NCBI RefSeq assembly: GCF_020283565.1
Contig: NC_060063.1
Coordinates: 41,314,856 to 41,378,855 of the forward strand
From: Trifolium pratense
Lineage: Eukaryota; Streptophyta; Magnoliopsida; Fabales; Fabaceae
Length of the DNA stretch: 64,000 nt
Direction of reading: 5' to 3'
How positions within the stretch are numbered: the first letter of the stretch is position 1; every line of letters begins with the position of its first letter. The position numbers were made by a program, and so were the translations under genes. Under the pieces are notes generated by a model. That model did no database searches and had not been told where the DNA came from. It saw only the letters and a list, made by a program, of their open reading frames with translations. Positions 34,014 to 47,161 of the stretch are shown piece by piece.

Positions 34014-37000
34014 CTATGTATTGCTTTCTTTTTCTTTTTCTTCACCTAAATCAGACTGAGAATTACTAGGTATCATAGATGGCGGAGACCATTGATCCGG
34101 AAGCATGAGAAAGTAAGTTGTCATTGCTTTCCTAAACCTTTTCTTGTATTGCTTTGGTGATATAACTGTTGGTGATGTGTTCTTTGGTCCTCCAAGGATT
34201 CCTGAAGCTTTCACCCATGTTTCAAGATGCTTGTCCCATGTATACTGCCTCATGAAATCAATTATTCCGAGAACTAACTCGTGCTTTTCTTCATCCACTC
34301 CAACTAGTAATGAATAGTCCATTACATCAACTGACTGCAAAACAGGAAAAAACAGATGCATGCATGTCAAATGGACTTACGTGAATAAAACCCCCCACAA
34401 GAAAAGCTTATGAAAACAACTTATGACATGTTCATAAATTGTTTTCAGCTTATTTCTTTAAGCTCTCTTGGATAACTTATGAAAACAGTTTGACTTTATT
34501 TTATCTGTTGCTAGAACTTATATATAAACACTTATACGATAAGCGCTTATTCTATAAGCACTCAATGAAGTTATTTATCCAAACAGAGCTTAAGAAACAA
34601 GAAAATGAAATGATACAGTTAAGTATAAAAAGAATGATGTGGGTGAAGATTTGAAACTTACTGCAAGAAAACCCGTATCATTCCAGACCGCTCTTTCTAA
34701 CAGTCGTTTTGCTTTGTTTCCCACAAAAATAGGAGAAGTTGGCATTGCTTCAATCAAGTTCTGGTCCAGCAGAACTTTGTTTTTCCCTGTACTATCTGCG
34801 TTATACCGAGACCTGGAAGATCCTTTGAGATCATAAAGTCGTGTCACGGTCCTCCTATATAGAAGATTCTCCATAACCAAAACATCCATCCTTGTCTCTT
34901 TACCTCCTTTAAGATGCTTTGACGTAACCTTTTTCCAATAGAATGTCATAAAAAAATTATGTGGTTAAGATGATATACACACATACACACAAAATTTCCA
35001 ATACACTCAAAGAGATGATTTATTGCATGATTCTTCCATTTTTATTTTTGTCATCGTACAATTCAAGACATTAAAAATCATTTCAAGTTTCAGAAACTTG
35101 TATAAAGCACCTCCAGAAAATCAAATGAACAAAACAAAGAATGATTTTTCTTTATTTTTTGGTTGAACAAGCTTTTTTAGAAAAATATCTTGTAGTGTAG
35201 ATGATTAATAGTCCAAATGGCTAGTTTTTTTTTTTTTTGAAGCAAATGGTTAGGTGTTGTCAATGATGAATTGTGTACATATGAGATGCTTTGACAGAAG
35301 AAAATGGTTGTTTCAGACTTCTGTTACCTCATGATTATGGGAGATACCTTTTAAAAGGTAAATGACCATCTAAAACTTCATTCGAAAATTTAGTTAGGCA
35401 TGTATCTTGCTTGGTTTCTAATAAAATTTCACAACTAGTCTCGGTAGTTTCCATTTTTGCAAACGAAATATGATGACTTAAACAAAAACTAGAGAAAACA
35501 TAAGTCATAAAGACAAGTTGCTACCTGGTATATGCCAAGAATCTTTGCCAGGCATGTTGGACTTCCTGTTCCTATGGATTCAGAAAGGTACTTGAAGTAT
35601 TCAGGACCAAATTTAATGAACGATTCAAGTTCTGTTTTGGTAACTTGTTTGATGATAAATCGATCATCCAAGGTTTTTGCAAAGAATACATTACTCTTCC
35701 CACCTTGAGCTCTCCATTTCTTACAGCGACTTAGAGACCTTATGTAGTTGAGCTCTGAAGGACAACAGACTCTTCTTAAGGCTTCAAATCGCTTCGCATA
35801 GTAACCAGTCACAGAATATTTTACCTTTCCAAGGGGACCGTCTTCTCCGAAGGAAACTCTAGCATGCATAGCTTTACTATAAGACAACGAGTCCAACATT
35901 GACGAGTTACGAGACCCAGACATGGACAATATCATATCGTCGATCGACCCGAAACTTTTCTGAGAATCAAAAGCAGATTCATCGGCAGATGAAAACGACT
36001 GGAAGGCAACAGAGTCGGTAAAAAAGGATGATGCCAACTCAATTCCTTCTTTCGGTCTCTCTCCTTCGTCAGATAATTGGGAATGATACTCCGGTAACAT
36101 CAAGGCATAAGCTATAATACTCGAGGGTTCATCATCATATATTGGAATTACAGTCTCATTAATACCGATTGGCAGAAGCATCCTTGCACCACCTTGGAGT
36201 TCCAGCTTCCCGAAGGACGATACAAAAACAGGATTGTAGTCCGCTAGTGTTTCAATCTTCTGGCTACTAGCAAACAAATTCTTGTTAAATTGGCGATAAA
36301 AGTTTACAAAGGGCATTCCTAACCAGCTTAAAGAGTCTTCTATATTATCGTGACCTTTAGGAGCAGAAAAAAAACTCTTGGAGCTGCTCTGGTCTTCTGT
36401 GCGATCCCCAAGATAGGATGTTTCTCTTTGTATAGTGGGCGTTAAAGCATCTGCCATAGATATATCAGGGTTTACAGATGTGCTATCCTTTTGGTTTTCA
36501 CCTGTCCATTTTGCATCAAGTGTATCAGACAAACTAGGTACGACAGGAAATGGCCCCTCAGAGAGAGCTCTTCGAACACCCAATTCAGGTTCTATAAGGT
36601 CAGAATGGTCATTTGTGCTTTTGCTGTTTGAAAGATTAAGTTCTTCTTTCTCGTTTTGCTTATTTTTGGCCATGTCAACTTCTTGATGAAATGCATCTGA
36701 CTGAGAACTTTTGGCATCAACTACTCCATGAATAGAGTCGGCACTACTGAATCCCCTTCCTGCCAAGGAGACCGCAGTCGTCACGTTTTCATCATTAGGT
36801 ATTTCCTTATCCTCTGAAACTGGACTGCTTTGACCAGATTCATTGTTGGAATTAGCTAAGCTGTCTGCATAAATAAGGCGGTGATCCCACATGTATGATT
36901 GGAAAAGTAACTGCCTCCACAATCGATTAATTTCCAGAATGTCAATCCCAGGTTGGCCATTTCTCTTTTCTTGGTTCAAAATCTTTTTAAGAGTTTCCTA

Positions 37001-40000
37001 AGTAAACAGAAGAGAGAACCATTAAACCACAAGCCTTTAAAGATATGTACATGTTGCTTCAATAATAGAATTCATGGTCTGTTGCTTCAATAATAGAATT
37101 CATGGTCTGTTGCTTCAATAATATTTGAGCTTATCTACTAGCATAAGCACTTGTGAGACTGTTTGGGATAGCTTATAGAAACAGCTTATCTGTTATCCAT
37201 AAGCTGTTTTCAGCGTAGTTCCATAAGCTATATTGGAGAATGGAAACAGCATATTTATATGTTGTATAAACATAGTTTGACTTTATTTATCTTTGGTTAT
37301 AGAAATAGCTTATACATAAGCACTTATATGATTAAGTTGTTTATCCAAACAGGGCCTTAATATGTCTTCCACCCTATATTATAAATTAATATTCTAAAAC
37401 AAGAATGATCTTATATCTCTAAGACTAAAAGTTACTGAAAACAAAATTAACCATTGTACTTGTACAGGGACACTAAGGAACTTGAATGAATGAAGCTATA
37501 AATTCATGTATAATTACCGAGGACCTCACCTCAAATTCCAGTTTCTCCCTTTGCAACAACCCTTCCAGATCACCAACTTGGCGTCTTAATTCAGGTGTTT
37601 TATGGCCACTATTGCCTTGGGCTACACCCGGAGATCTTTTCTCTCCAATTTGACTAAGACCATTGAGTACTTCGGAGAATAAAAGCTCTGCCCGGTTGAC
37701 CATCTGTAAACAACCAGAAATTAGATTCACTTTCATACAACCAAATTTTAAAATCCAAGACTTCAAATATTGAACCTCGTTTGATTCTTTTTGTATCCAA
37801 TCTTCATTCCCGTAATCAAAAATCAGTTTGTGTGGGGGAAGGTAGACAGAGTGTACATCAATTGATGCATATCGAAAACAAGCAACCATTTTCCCAAATC
37901 TGCAGGAGAAACATGAACATGGTGAATTAATGCATCTCTCACAAAGGAGGTTATAAGATTATTTATCTTACATAATCAAGTTCAATAAATATACATTGAC
38001 AGTGTAAATAAGTTTTACACAGACGTCCAAACTTATTTCACCATCCTACTGGTGTAAATAGGTTCACAACTAAATATTATGATGTGGCAAGGTGGTGAAA
38101 TATGACTATATATGTGTGTATAACTTGTTTACACTGTCGGTGCATAATTATTAAACACAACCATGTATCTTAAATCATGAAGTTCATTTACCAATAAAAT
38201 AAAGATCAAGGTCACATGCATGAGAGTTTTGTTATAAATGGTTAACATATAACTTGGAAAAACTGATTGTTTAGTTCAAACACAAAAATAGGGGAGACTA
38301 TAATCACCCATAAAAACGAAGACAATCTCTGTGTAGAGAATGGCCACAGCTTGCCACCCTGCTGGCTGCAGCATGGTTTGAGAAACTGAGCTCCAAAAAC
38401 TTTCCAAATGATAAACCCCAAGCAGCATCAGACATTACTATTCTCTGTGTGGCAGGAGGAAAGCCATTGATTCTTGGACATCGCAAGCACCTGTGCCACA
38501 TCCAAATCTTTCCCTCCCTTTCACCAGGAAGGATAATTTCTGGTAGTTTCTTGACTGATATGGTAAGTGTTCCCTGCCGATGAGTATAACAATGCACATG
38601 TGCTTCTGATGGCATATCACAAGAATGGCATCGATAACTCTGCAAAGTAAAGACATTTATTAATTGTAAAAATTGTTGACATAGTTCTAACAAATACACA
38701 TTTTTCCCGTAACAGACAATTTACCTGATCAAATAAATGGTCTCGCAGAAACCGACCCAATGGTTTATCAAAGCTTCCATAGTATTTAATTCGAAATAGA
38801 TGGGACCTCTCACACACAGTTCCCTTCCATACACACCGCGAGGACAATGACACCAAAATGCTTTGATGGTCAGAGGGTGATGGAGGAAACTCTTCTTTTT
38901 GAGGAACTTCTTCATTTGTGATTACAATCTTCTCAATATGGTTTTGAGCATGATTTGGAGATAACGACTCTGAACCACTTAATTGATTTGCGTAGATTTG
39001 GCTATGATCATTTTCATTTTGAGATTTTCCAGCTAAAATGCCTTGATATATTTTCTCTGCAGTATCAGAATCATTTACAAAGGAGTCATCCATGACTACC
39101 GGAGTGTTATCCACCACAGAAGTTTCTTTCACCAGAGGTTGTTTGGAAAGAAGATTATTATGGTACAACTCGGGAATGTCATCTCCTGAGCCAACAATGG
39201 AGGAGTACAAGATACTTGAATCATCAAGAATTGTTCCAGGTGGCAGTGATCGAGAAGAAACATTAGACAAGGATCCTGTATTGCAAATTGAGGAGGCTAG
39301 TTCAGCAACTGTGACACTTTTCGTTCTTCGTGGTCCAGTGTCAGGTTCAAGGGCCTGGGGATTTTCATTGCCAGGAACAGTAAAACCAGGAACTGTTGAG
39401 ATGGACCTTTGAATAGATGATGACTTATTCGGAAGAGCCAGACTGTTTAATGGAAGTTCTGGTAGGGAGACTCCTTCATCAGCAAGAAAAGATGTCTCCA
39501 TCGCCAAATGGTAAGCTGCAAAAACTGCATACTGAACCACATGCTTCACCTTTTTCAATTCATCCATGTCAGCTCCTCTAAGTAAAATCTGTTTAATTAT
39601 AAACACGAGAACTATGAATTCTTACACTCCAAATGACAAGCAAGTTATAATAAAATGACATCTAAAAAATCAGTAAACATATTAGCAGCGTTGTCGATTG
39701 CTGAATTGTGTATCACGGTAAATTACAGTTTGTTCAAATTCCACTACAGTGCTATAACGCCATTATAGCTGCTATTTGACAAAACTTTGTACTAGAAGAA
39801 GTACATGATTACAATCATCCATGTGGTTTGGTTGCATAGCACAAACGGGTTATCTTTTTCCTTGAAAGATTATCTTTAATTTCAACTGAGTTGCCTTCAT
39901 ATTTTGTTCTTACTATGTTAAAACTACATAAAATAAATAAATAAATAAGACTTACTGTGCAACCTAATGGTTTTGGGCAACCTTCAAAAAACATCAATGT

Positions 40001-41281
40001 TTTCACTGGTTTTTTCCCACCCTGACTAACAGGAGTTAGGTCTTCGGGAAACTTTTCAACATGAAATATTTCACAGTAACCCAACTTTTGTGATGAAAGA
40101 TGATCAATTGAAGGCACTATTTGAGTGCCTGTGCAACGTGCTATGCGCTCTAAAAGAGATCTCTTTACATTCAGAACCAGTGTTATGTCTTTTGCAAGAA
40201 GATACTCCTGTGCATATCGAGAAACTGATTTCTCTACCAGAAGGATATGTGGTTTGAATGAAGCTAACTTTGCCACTGCCATTTTCAGATGGTCCGTTTC
40301 CTACAAAAAGAGTATAAACCATTAGCATAAACTCATAACAGACCAAGTCTTAAAAAGTAGCACACACGATCAACCTGCTGCAATAGGGTATCTACACTAG
40401 ACAAGAGATTGGTAACACGCTGATATTCAAGAGCCCCTCCAAGGATCAACATGCGAGGTTTATCCACTTTTGACGTCATTCGCCGATGAGCCACATTTTT
40501 CTTACAAACAACTCCTTTAACCACCACACTGTCAGAACATAAATCCAATAAGTCAAGCAAATGGAATACTAGGACTGTGACATAAAAAAAATTCTCTTTG
40601 CCCCATGGTAGAGTTTAATAATATATTGCAGGTATAACAGGAAATAAAATCTAGTGATCAACATAAAATCATGCGAGTTAAAATCAAGTATCCCAGTGGT
40701 GTAAATTTTAGTGAAATTTATTAAAACAACTTGTCTACAAGTTCTTATTATTTCTACTATTCCCATGTTTTGAAATAAAGTAAAAAGATACAGGAGTGAA
40801 ATAAAGTAAAACAGCTTCCATTTGATTTCAACTCCCACCTTCTAATTTGTTGTTTTTTTAATACGTTACCAAATCTCCTGTATCTTTAGAGAGGTTTGTG
40901 TTAGGAACCCAAGATTTGAATTCCATAACAGTTTGTGTTTTTTTAATTAACTTCTATAATTTCCCTTTATTCTATAATCCTAACAGTTTGTTTTCAATGT
41001 TTTCATTTAGTTTATTTTCATATAACCAGAGTCCAGAAGTAAAATATACAAAAGCAACAACACCATTCCTCTTGAATATATTTGTTTAGCAGGTTATGAC
41101 AGGTGTTTTTCCACACTAAGACACACCATGCATTTATGAATGAGAGAAGCAGGATCATGAGGTCTTAATACCTGTGTAGTCAATCCCAGATAGCGGAGCG
41201 GCCGACCTCAAAACTAGGATAGCGGATAGCGGGATAGCCGCTATTTGAATATTTACTTTTATCTAATTAATTAATTTATAT

Positions 41282-41341
<60 letters not shown>

Positions 41342-41437
41342 CAAATTATTATTATTTTTATATTATTTTTATCATTTATACTATATAAATCTGAATATTT
41401 TTATACTAAAAATGTTCAAGTAATTATTTTACTATAC

Positions 41438-41472
<35 letters not shown>

Positions 41473-43616
41473 ATTCTTCTATTATTTTTTTGACAAAAGG
41501 TATGTTATTTTACTGGGATAGCGGGATAGCCGCTAACCCGGCTGTAGCGGCCGCTAAGGCTAACTGCACCGCTCTCAGCCATCCCATAGCGGTGAGCAAC
41601 CGCTCCGCTCCACCGGGATCCCGCGGGATTGACTACCCTAAAAGCCATCTAGAATGACAAATTGCAACAACTGATCTAGAAGAATATGAAACAAAACTAT
41701 ATAGAACATCGTATAAAGCATGAAATTTACCTTTCAATGCGGCTCCCACATGCTATGCATTTGACTTTCGAATAACCAGCCGGGTCCATCCCTCCGCCTT
41801 TGCTCATATCTGGTTTTAGTAAATTAGCAGCTTCCCATGACAGAGATATGATTATTTCCAACCAACTGTTTTCGTTATTGTCTTCAACCGGTAGGTTCTC
41901 AACTTGTAACAGCTGCGATACCAAAGCCCTAAAATGTCCATCAACTACATTCTTCATTACCTTCTTGTGCTCCTCATTTGACCTATCTTTGTGTCGAAAC
42001 TCCCCACTTCCAAAACTATTTGAATTGCGCTTATAACTCCACTCTCCAGTGTTATTCCCACCATCATCCTCATCGTCATCAAACAAAATAGCTTCCCGAT
42101 CATCTTCTTCATCTTCTGGTTCTGGAGGGAGCCACAGGAGTCCATTATTTTCAAAATCAACAGGTTCAGCATCAACATCCTCTGAAACATATAACGAGGA
42201 AGGTGCTTCATTTTCATCACAGATATCAGGCTCATCTTCATTTTTTGCAATAACTGGTCTTCCGTCCAAACCCCCTGCATCAAAATTGTAATTTGAAGAG
42301 AGTTTTGCATCAATATTTTCTCCATCGGGATGCACTTTCTGTGAGCCATCAATGTTGCTTATCCCATCAAGCACAGCTTGTCCATAGTAGCTATTCACTT
42401 GAGGATATTGCCTCGTATCGGAATCAGACGGATATACACCATAATCATCCTCCTCATCATCATCATCATCACTCCTGAAGGAAGATAAAAGCATATGATC
42501 CATGACAATCTTAGAAAAACTAGCAGCACTCATTGGGGCAGTAAAATCATTGGTCTAAAAAAATGGGACTTAAAAATGGAGGGAGTAAAAAAATGAGACT
42601 TATAGAGAATGCATGCCCTAGTTAAATAAATTACAGATCCTTTAGTAAATAACATCTACACATTGAGATTTGTGATTCCTAAATCCTGGTGACTATGATG
42701 CCCATTAGAACAAGAAGATTTATTTGATCACTTATCCGATCCCCATCGCAATTCAAGTTATTAAATTAAATATAATGTACGGTTAAACTCCTTTGAATTT
42801 TTCCATAAACATGATGAAGAATATGATTTATTAAAAACAATATACAAACAAAACTACATTAAAAATGTCTGATTAAGGAAATATCAATGTGAACAGTCAA
42901 GCATTAGTTGAGTTCTTTCTGCTATCGATGAATGCAAGAGAAATAGTGAAATACCTGCTCATGGAGAACTCACATTGCTTTGGTAATGAGTCCCCTAGGT
43001 CTTCTACAGGATCAATATTCCTCCCTCCTAAGGATGACAAACCTCCTAAGGATGATAAACCTTCCCTATCAGTTTCTTTTCCCTTCTTAGGTGATTGATA
43101 TAGTTTATTCACGCATGAACCCTGTTGTATTTGATGATAAGAACCAACTGAATAAGGCATGGAGCAAAGAGTAACATTACTACTATTAGCAGTGGCACTA
43201 GATTTACTACTAGCCACACTCGAAGCCGACATTGTACGATCTAGATTAGAAACCTGACCACTGTTATCAAAAGAGACTTTGCCCTCCTCCCATTGCGTAT
43301 AACAAAAATTGCATACACGGATCTTTTCCCACTCGTCCCAAGAATTCCTTTGGCTGCTAAATGGGGCAGGAACCGAGTTTGTTGTACACTTGGAACAGAA
43401 AATTCGTCCACAAAGACGACAATGGTGTCTGCGATTAAATAAGGTGAATTGGGAATCACAATCGTAGCATACTGCACAACTGTGATCCGGCATCCAAAAA
43501 TCACGAGACACGTTTGCTGGCTCAGATTGCCAGGGTATCCATGATTTAATAATGCTGACAAGCTCAGAAAAGGTCTTGTCTAATGCATCCATCGACAAAC
43601 AATCTAGCTTCCGCAT
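34014..43616 (-). CDS. FAB1: 1-phosphatidylinositol-3-phosphate 5-kinase, FYVE type (FAB1/PIKfyve)
   Basis: Converts PI3P to PI(3,5)P2 on endosomes and the vacuole, controlling endomembrane traffic. Eleven exons join in frame: 43616-42955, 42474-41731, 40528-40375, 40300-39956, 39588-38725, 38639-38308, 37899-37776, 37703-37530, 36997-35525, 34928-34662 and 34334-34014, giving 1819 residues, close to Arabidopsis FAB1A/B. The FYVE finger spans about 41-105 ([13 protein letters not shown], paired CxxC). An Asp/Glu-rich linker follows. The Cpn60/TCP1-like domain lies at about 370-650 ([33 protein letters not shown]). A Cys/His-rich block follows at about 925-1050. The PIPK kinase at about 1480-1800 has [21 protein letters not shown] with the ATP lysine, DLKGS (1657-1661), MDYSLLVG (1718-1725) and the metal-binding IID (1737-1739). 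No break or missing catalytic residue is seen. The FYVE domain places it with FAB1A/B rather than the FYVE-less C/D. Several introns carry MITEs. Confidence 0.95.
34400..34600. mobile_element. MITE in FAB1 intron 10, AAGCTTATG family
   Basis: Carries AGCTTATGAAAACAACTTATG, CATAAATTGTTTTCAGCTTAT, AGTTTGACTTTATTTTATCT, ATAAGCGCTTAT and TTTATCCAAACAGAGCTTAAG. The same blocks appear in the same order at 37128-37360 in another intron. The ends are not exactly defined. Confidence 0.6.
37048..37122. repeat. short tandem repeat in FAB1 intron 8
   Basis: TGTTGCTTCAATAATAGAATTCATGGTC repeats with a period of about 28 bases, two full units and a partial third. I see no function. Confidence 0.8.
37128..37360. 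mobile_element. MITE in FAB1 intron 8, AAGCTTATG family
   Basis: Second member of the family at 34400-34600: GATAGCTTATAGAAACAGCTTAT, CATAAGCTGTTTTCAGC, AGTTTGACTTTATTTATCT and GTTTATCCAAACAGGGCCTTA. Its ends, GTTTGGGATAG and TTATCCAAACAGGGCC, invert each other. Confidence 0.65.
37985..38160. mobile_element. MITE in FAB1 intron 6
   Basis: TACATTGACAGTGTAAATA at the left is inverted by TTTACACTGTCGGTGCATAA at the right, flanking about 170 bp that also holds paired TATTTCACCA / TGGTGAAATA words. This gives strong terminal inverted repeats without coding. Confidence 0.7.
41176..41636. mobile_element. non-autonomous DNA element in FAB1 intron 2
   Basis: Perfect 12-bp termini GTAGTCAATCCC and GGGATTGACTAC bound 461 bp. 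GC-rich subterminal blocks rich in AGCGG and GGGATAGCCGCTA are present in both orientations, and the centre is AT-rich with (TA)n at 41284-41338 and (ATT)n near 41440-41470. No transposase is present. Subterminal AGCGG-type repeats suggest hAT-like biology, but I found no clear 8-bp target duplication. Confidence 0.7.
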
Positions 43617-45566
43617 TCATCATAATTTTCCCATTTGCCAATCCTAACAGACCATGTTCAGAATAACAAGATATAAACAACTTTGGAGATCCCAAGTTGC
43701 TATACTTGTAAGTCGCAACTCAAGTTCTGAAATCAATCAGGCAATCTGTGGTTCTATGCAACAACTTTGTCAGCGAATCCGAATCCACACTTGAATAAAT
43801 ATCAATCAAAATTCACCTCTATCAAAGTAGTCAAAATCAATATCCTACCTAAGATCAGAAAGATCAGTCAAATTCGTAAATCACAAGCACATAACACATA
43901 TAATAAGATCCTACCAGAAATATTAAAATATATTTTAATACAAATATATGATGATATAATTAACTAATAGTATAAAAATGTAAATATAATTTCAGTAAGA
44001 ATAGAGTTAATATTTTATAGTTATTTAACTATCACACTTGTTGGTTTCAAGAACAAGCAAATGAAGGATAAAGGAACCCTGATTGTCCTACAACTCAACA
44101 AATCACTCTTCACTAACTATATAACAGTCTCAACAATATATTAATATAATATATTTCAAATTTCAAAAAACCAAACTCAAATTAAATGCAATAATAAAGA
44201 AAGACAAAAAAAAAAATCATACCTTTCTGCATAATCACATCAAATACAAGAAAATGAAAAAGGCTTCATTCAAAATTGCCAACTGAAAAGGTCAACCCCA
44301 TCTCCAAAAAAAAAAAAACTAAATTCTTGAACCGATCAAACAAACCCAGATGAAAATTCAACCATATAGTTCCATGAAATGCTGATCAAAATCACAAATT
44401 TACACACAAATCACAATTGGATCTCCTTAACTCAATCAAAATAAAAAAGGGGATTTTTGGGAAGTAGCTAATAGAGATTATATGAAGGGAAAATAACACC
44501 GACCCAGAAACGATTCGTTGAAGAATCAATCATCTATAACTTCAAATTTGGATCTTGATTGTCCACAAAATTATGAGTAATGTCTGAAATTCAGGGGAAA
44601 ATTACAAAAAACAAAAAAAAAGAAAAAATTTATGAAATGATTGTAAGAAACAACTCTCTACAATTCTATCCATTTACACCAATTTGGAAAAAATCAGATT
44701 TTTTTTTTATTGAATTTGAGTAACGCGTTTTTTTCATTTTGCTTCTTGTTTTGTTCCATCAATTTTTCTAATTTCATATACCAGTGACCATTTTTTCCAT
44801 TGACCAATGACAGAGACTTTTTTTTGATAAATAAATAAAAAATAAAAATAAATTAATGTTTTTTAATAATTTTTTTAACAGAGAATGGTTTAAATAAATA
44901 ATAAAAAATTGTAATTAAGGTTTTTTATTTCACTAAAAACGTACATGTTCTAAATTTTTTACTATTTTAAATAATAAAAAAATTATATAAGAAATAAGAA
45001 GCTCAGTCTAAAATTCGGTACATAAACAATGATATATTCATTTTTTTAAAATGAAATTAGCTGAAGATTTCTTTATATATGTTAAGAAATAAAATAATAA
45101 ATTTTTTCATAAAAAAAATTAAGTGTAATAATTTTATATATAATTATCACTAGAAATTAAACATTCTCATAAATATGAGCTTAACAATTTTGATAAATAA
45201 ATTATGTCAAAAACAATTTTGATAAATAAATAAAATTCTATATTAAAATTTCAAGCAAATTAAAATTTTATATTTCTAAACTCCCTTTTTATGAAAGGGA
45301 GAAAAAAAATAGTATAATAGTAGTATTATTTATCCACAAGAATTAGATAAAAAAAAACACTATATTTTTATATTTTATGTGGAGTAGTTTTTTTTCCTTC
45401 ATTTTTTCATTTTCTCAGCATGTCGTTTTTTAGAGTAACATGTCACCTATGTCTTGTCATAGTTTATAACAAAAAAAAGTCAAAACAATAATGAGAATGG
45501 AATAAATCTTGCTTTTTCTTTATCTATCTTACAAACTTAATTTAATTAACTTATGTTTTAAATTAC
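43617..45566. other. FAB1 5' region and intergenic
   Basis: Should hold the FAB1 5' UTR, probably with a noncoding first exon near 44500-44720 and a leader intron, since a TTAG acceptor lies about 25 bases before the ATG. This is inferred from layout only. The rest is AT-rich without genes. Confidence 0.4.
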
Positions 45567-45949
45567 GGTAAATTCTAATATGGACCACTTCATCAAGTGG
45601 TTTATGGTGTACCAGTCATGAATAACATTATAACGAATACGAATTTTATAAAATCCACCGTTGGATTGAAAATTTATATCATATAGATCATCCATAGAAA
45701 AATTTAGAAAAATTGAAAATCATTTTATACGTTATTGAGACACATTAAGATTAACGGTTTATTAAATAACGTAAATCTTGATGGGTCTCAATAACATATC
45801 AAATGATTTTCAAAAAAAATTAAAAAATTTATGGATGATCTATACTATATAAATTTTCAATCCAACAGTGAATTTCGTAAAATTCATATTCGGTAGATAA
45901 TTTGTCCACGATGGACCACTTGTGAATGTGGTCCACCGTAGCATTTGCC
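45567..45949. mobile_element. Mutator-like foldback MITE, copy 1
   Basis: Nearly palindromic over 383 bp: GGTAAATTCTAATATGGACC at the left is inverted at the right as GGTCCACCGTAGCATTTGCC, and the arms continue inward for over 150 bp. Flanks TTTAAATTAC and TTGAAATTAC look like a 10-bp target duplication with one change. Copy 2 is at 61054-61436. Confidence 0.82.
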
Positions 45950-47161
45950 TTGAAATTACGGTATGCTCCGGCAATATCACATAGTAATATTTTAGTCTTC
46001 ATAGAGATATTGTCCATTTGATTTAACCATTTGTTATTTGGTTTTCTACGACGGAAAGAGAGTTAGTCAGAAAATGAGTTTGCTTTTGGGAAATAAGTTT
46101 TCTTTGCAAAACACAAATTTATATTTATAGATTATTCTTTCAAAGTGTTTAATGTTGGCATTTTCGTGTATTGATAGTCTCAACATATTTATAGTTGAGA
46201 GAATTGATTGTATTTTAGGAGAGTTACGCAATATTGTGGACAATTCTTTAGTTCAGGTGATAATGCGCCTTCAGTTATTAGTTTCCAGTCATCCGCAATA
46301 ACAGTTTAGATACCATATTCAACAATGTTTAGTTCGGAGTACTAAATAATCTTAATCAATGAGATTTGCTAACATACATCTACTTATTTTAAAGAAATAC
46401 TTTAGTCAAATAAAAAATAATTAAATACACTCATAAGGTGCACTTCGTTAAATTATTCATTCTAAGAAATACTAGGTTATAAGAAATACTAGGTATAAGT
46501 TAGTTAGTAACTTTTATAACCATTTTTCTAAAAATACACCCACTTGTTTTTGAGGAGTATAATAAATTAATACAAGTGATCACCAAAAATGCATGTAGCT
46601 AAAATTCTGCTTCATATATGTAACCGAACCTATATTTGTAGGCAATCGTTAAATATTGTGGATAAATGATATAGATTATTGCGAAAATTTCACACGTTCA
46701 ATTTAATAGTCGAGCGGCTGAGATATGAGATATGTTCCTAATATGTAATAATATATATATTTGACGTGCAACCTAATAATTTCGATATTTCTAATAGTTA
46801 AGTTAAGATTTATGACTACATCCAAAAAATATATATTCCTTTCAATTATTAATTATAAAATGTAAAATTACAAAAAATAATAAATATTAAAAAGAAAACA
46901 AATTAGAGTGAACAAGGTTGTCATCATAGTCTAAAAGACAAAAAAAAAGAGAGAATCAATTGCTTATTTATTTACCACCCAACATGTCTTTCTTCTTAAG
47001 TAGCATCCCATGTTTCCTTTTCTATTTGCTTTTTTATGTTTCCATTTTGGTACTCGAGTCCTTAGGAGTGTCACATTGAGTATATTAAAGTGTTAATTTG
47101 TCATGTGATTCTTTTATATATTGGATTAGTTTTTTGGGTAGGACTTTCCTTATGTGATTAA
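45950..47161. other. intergenic
   Basis: AT-rich; no gene. It ends with the left target duplication ATTAA (47157-47161) of the Sirevirus-like element. Confidence 0.5.

Noticed and set aside
36435..36686. Plus-strand ORF opposite FAB1
   Set aside because: Antisense shadow of FAB1 exon 9.
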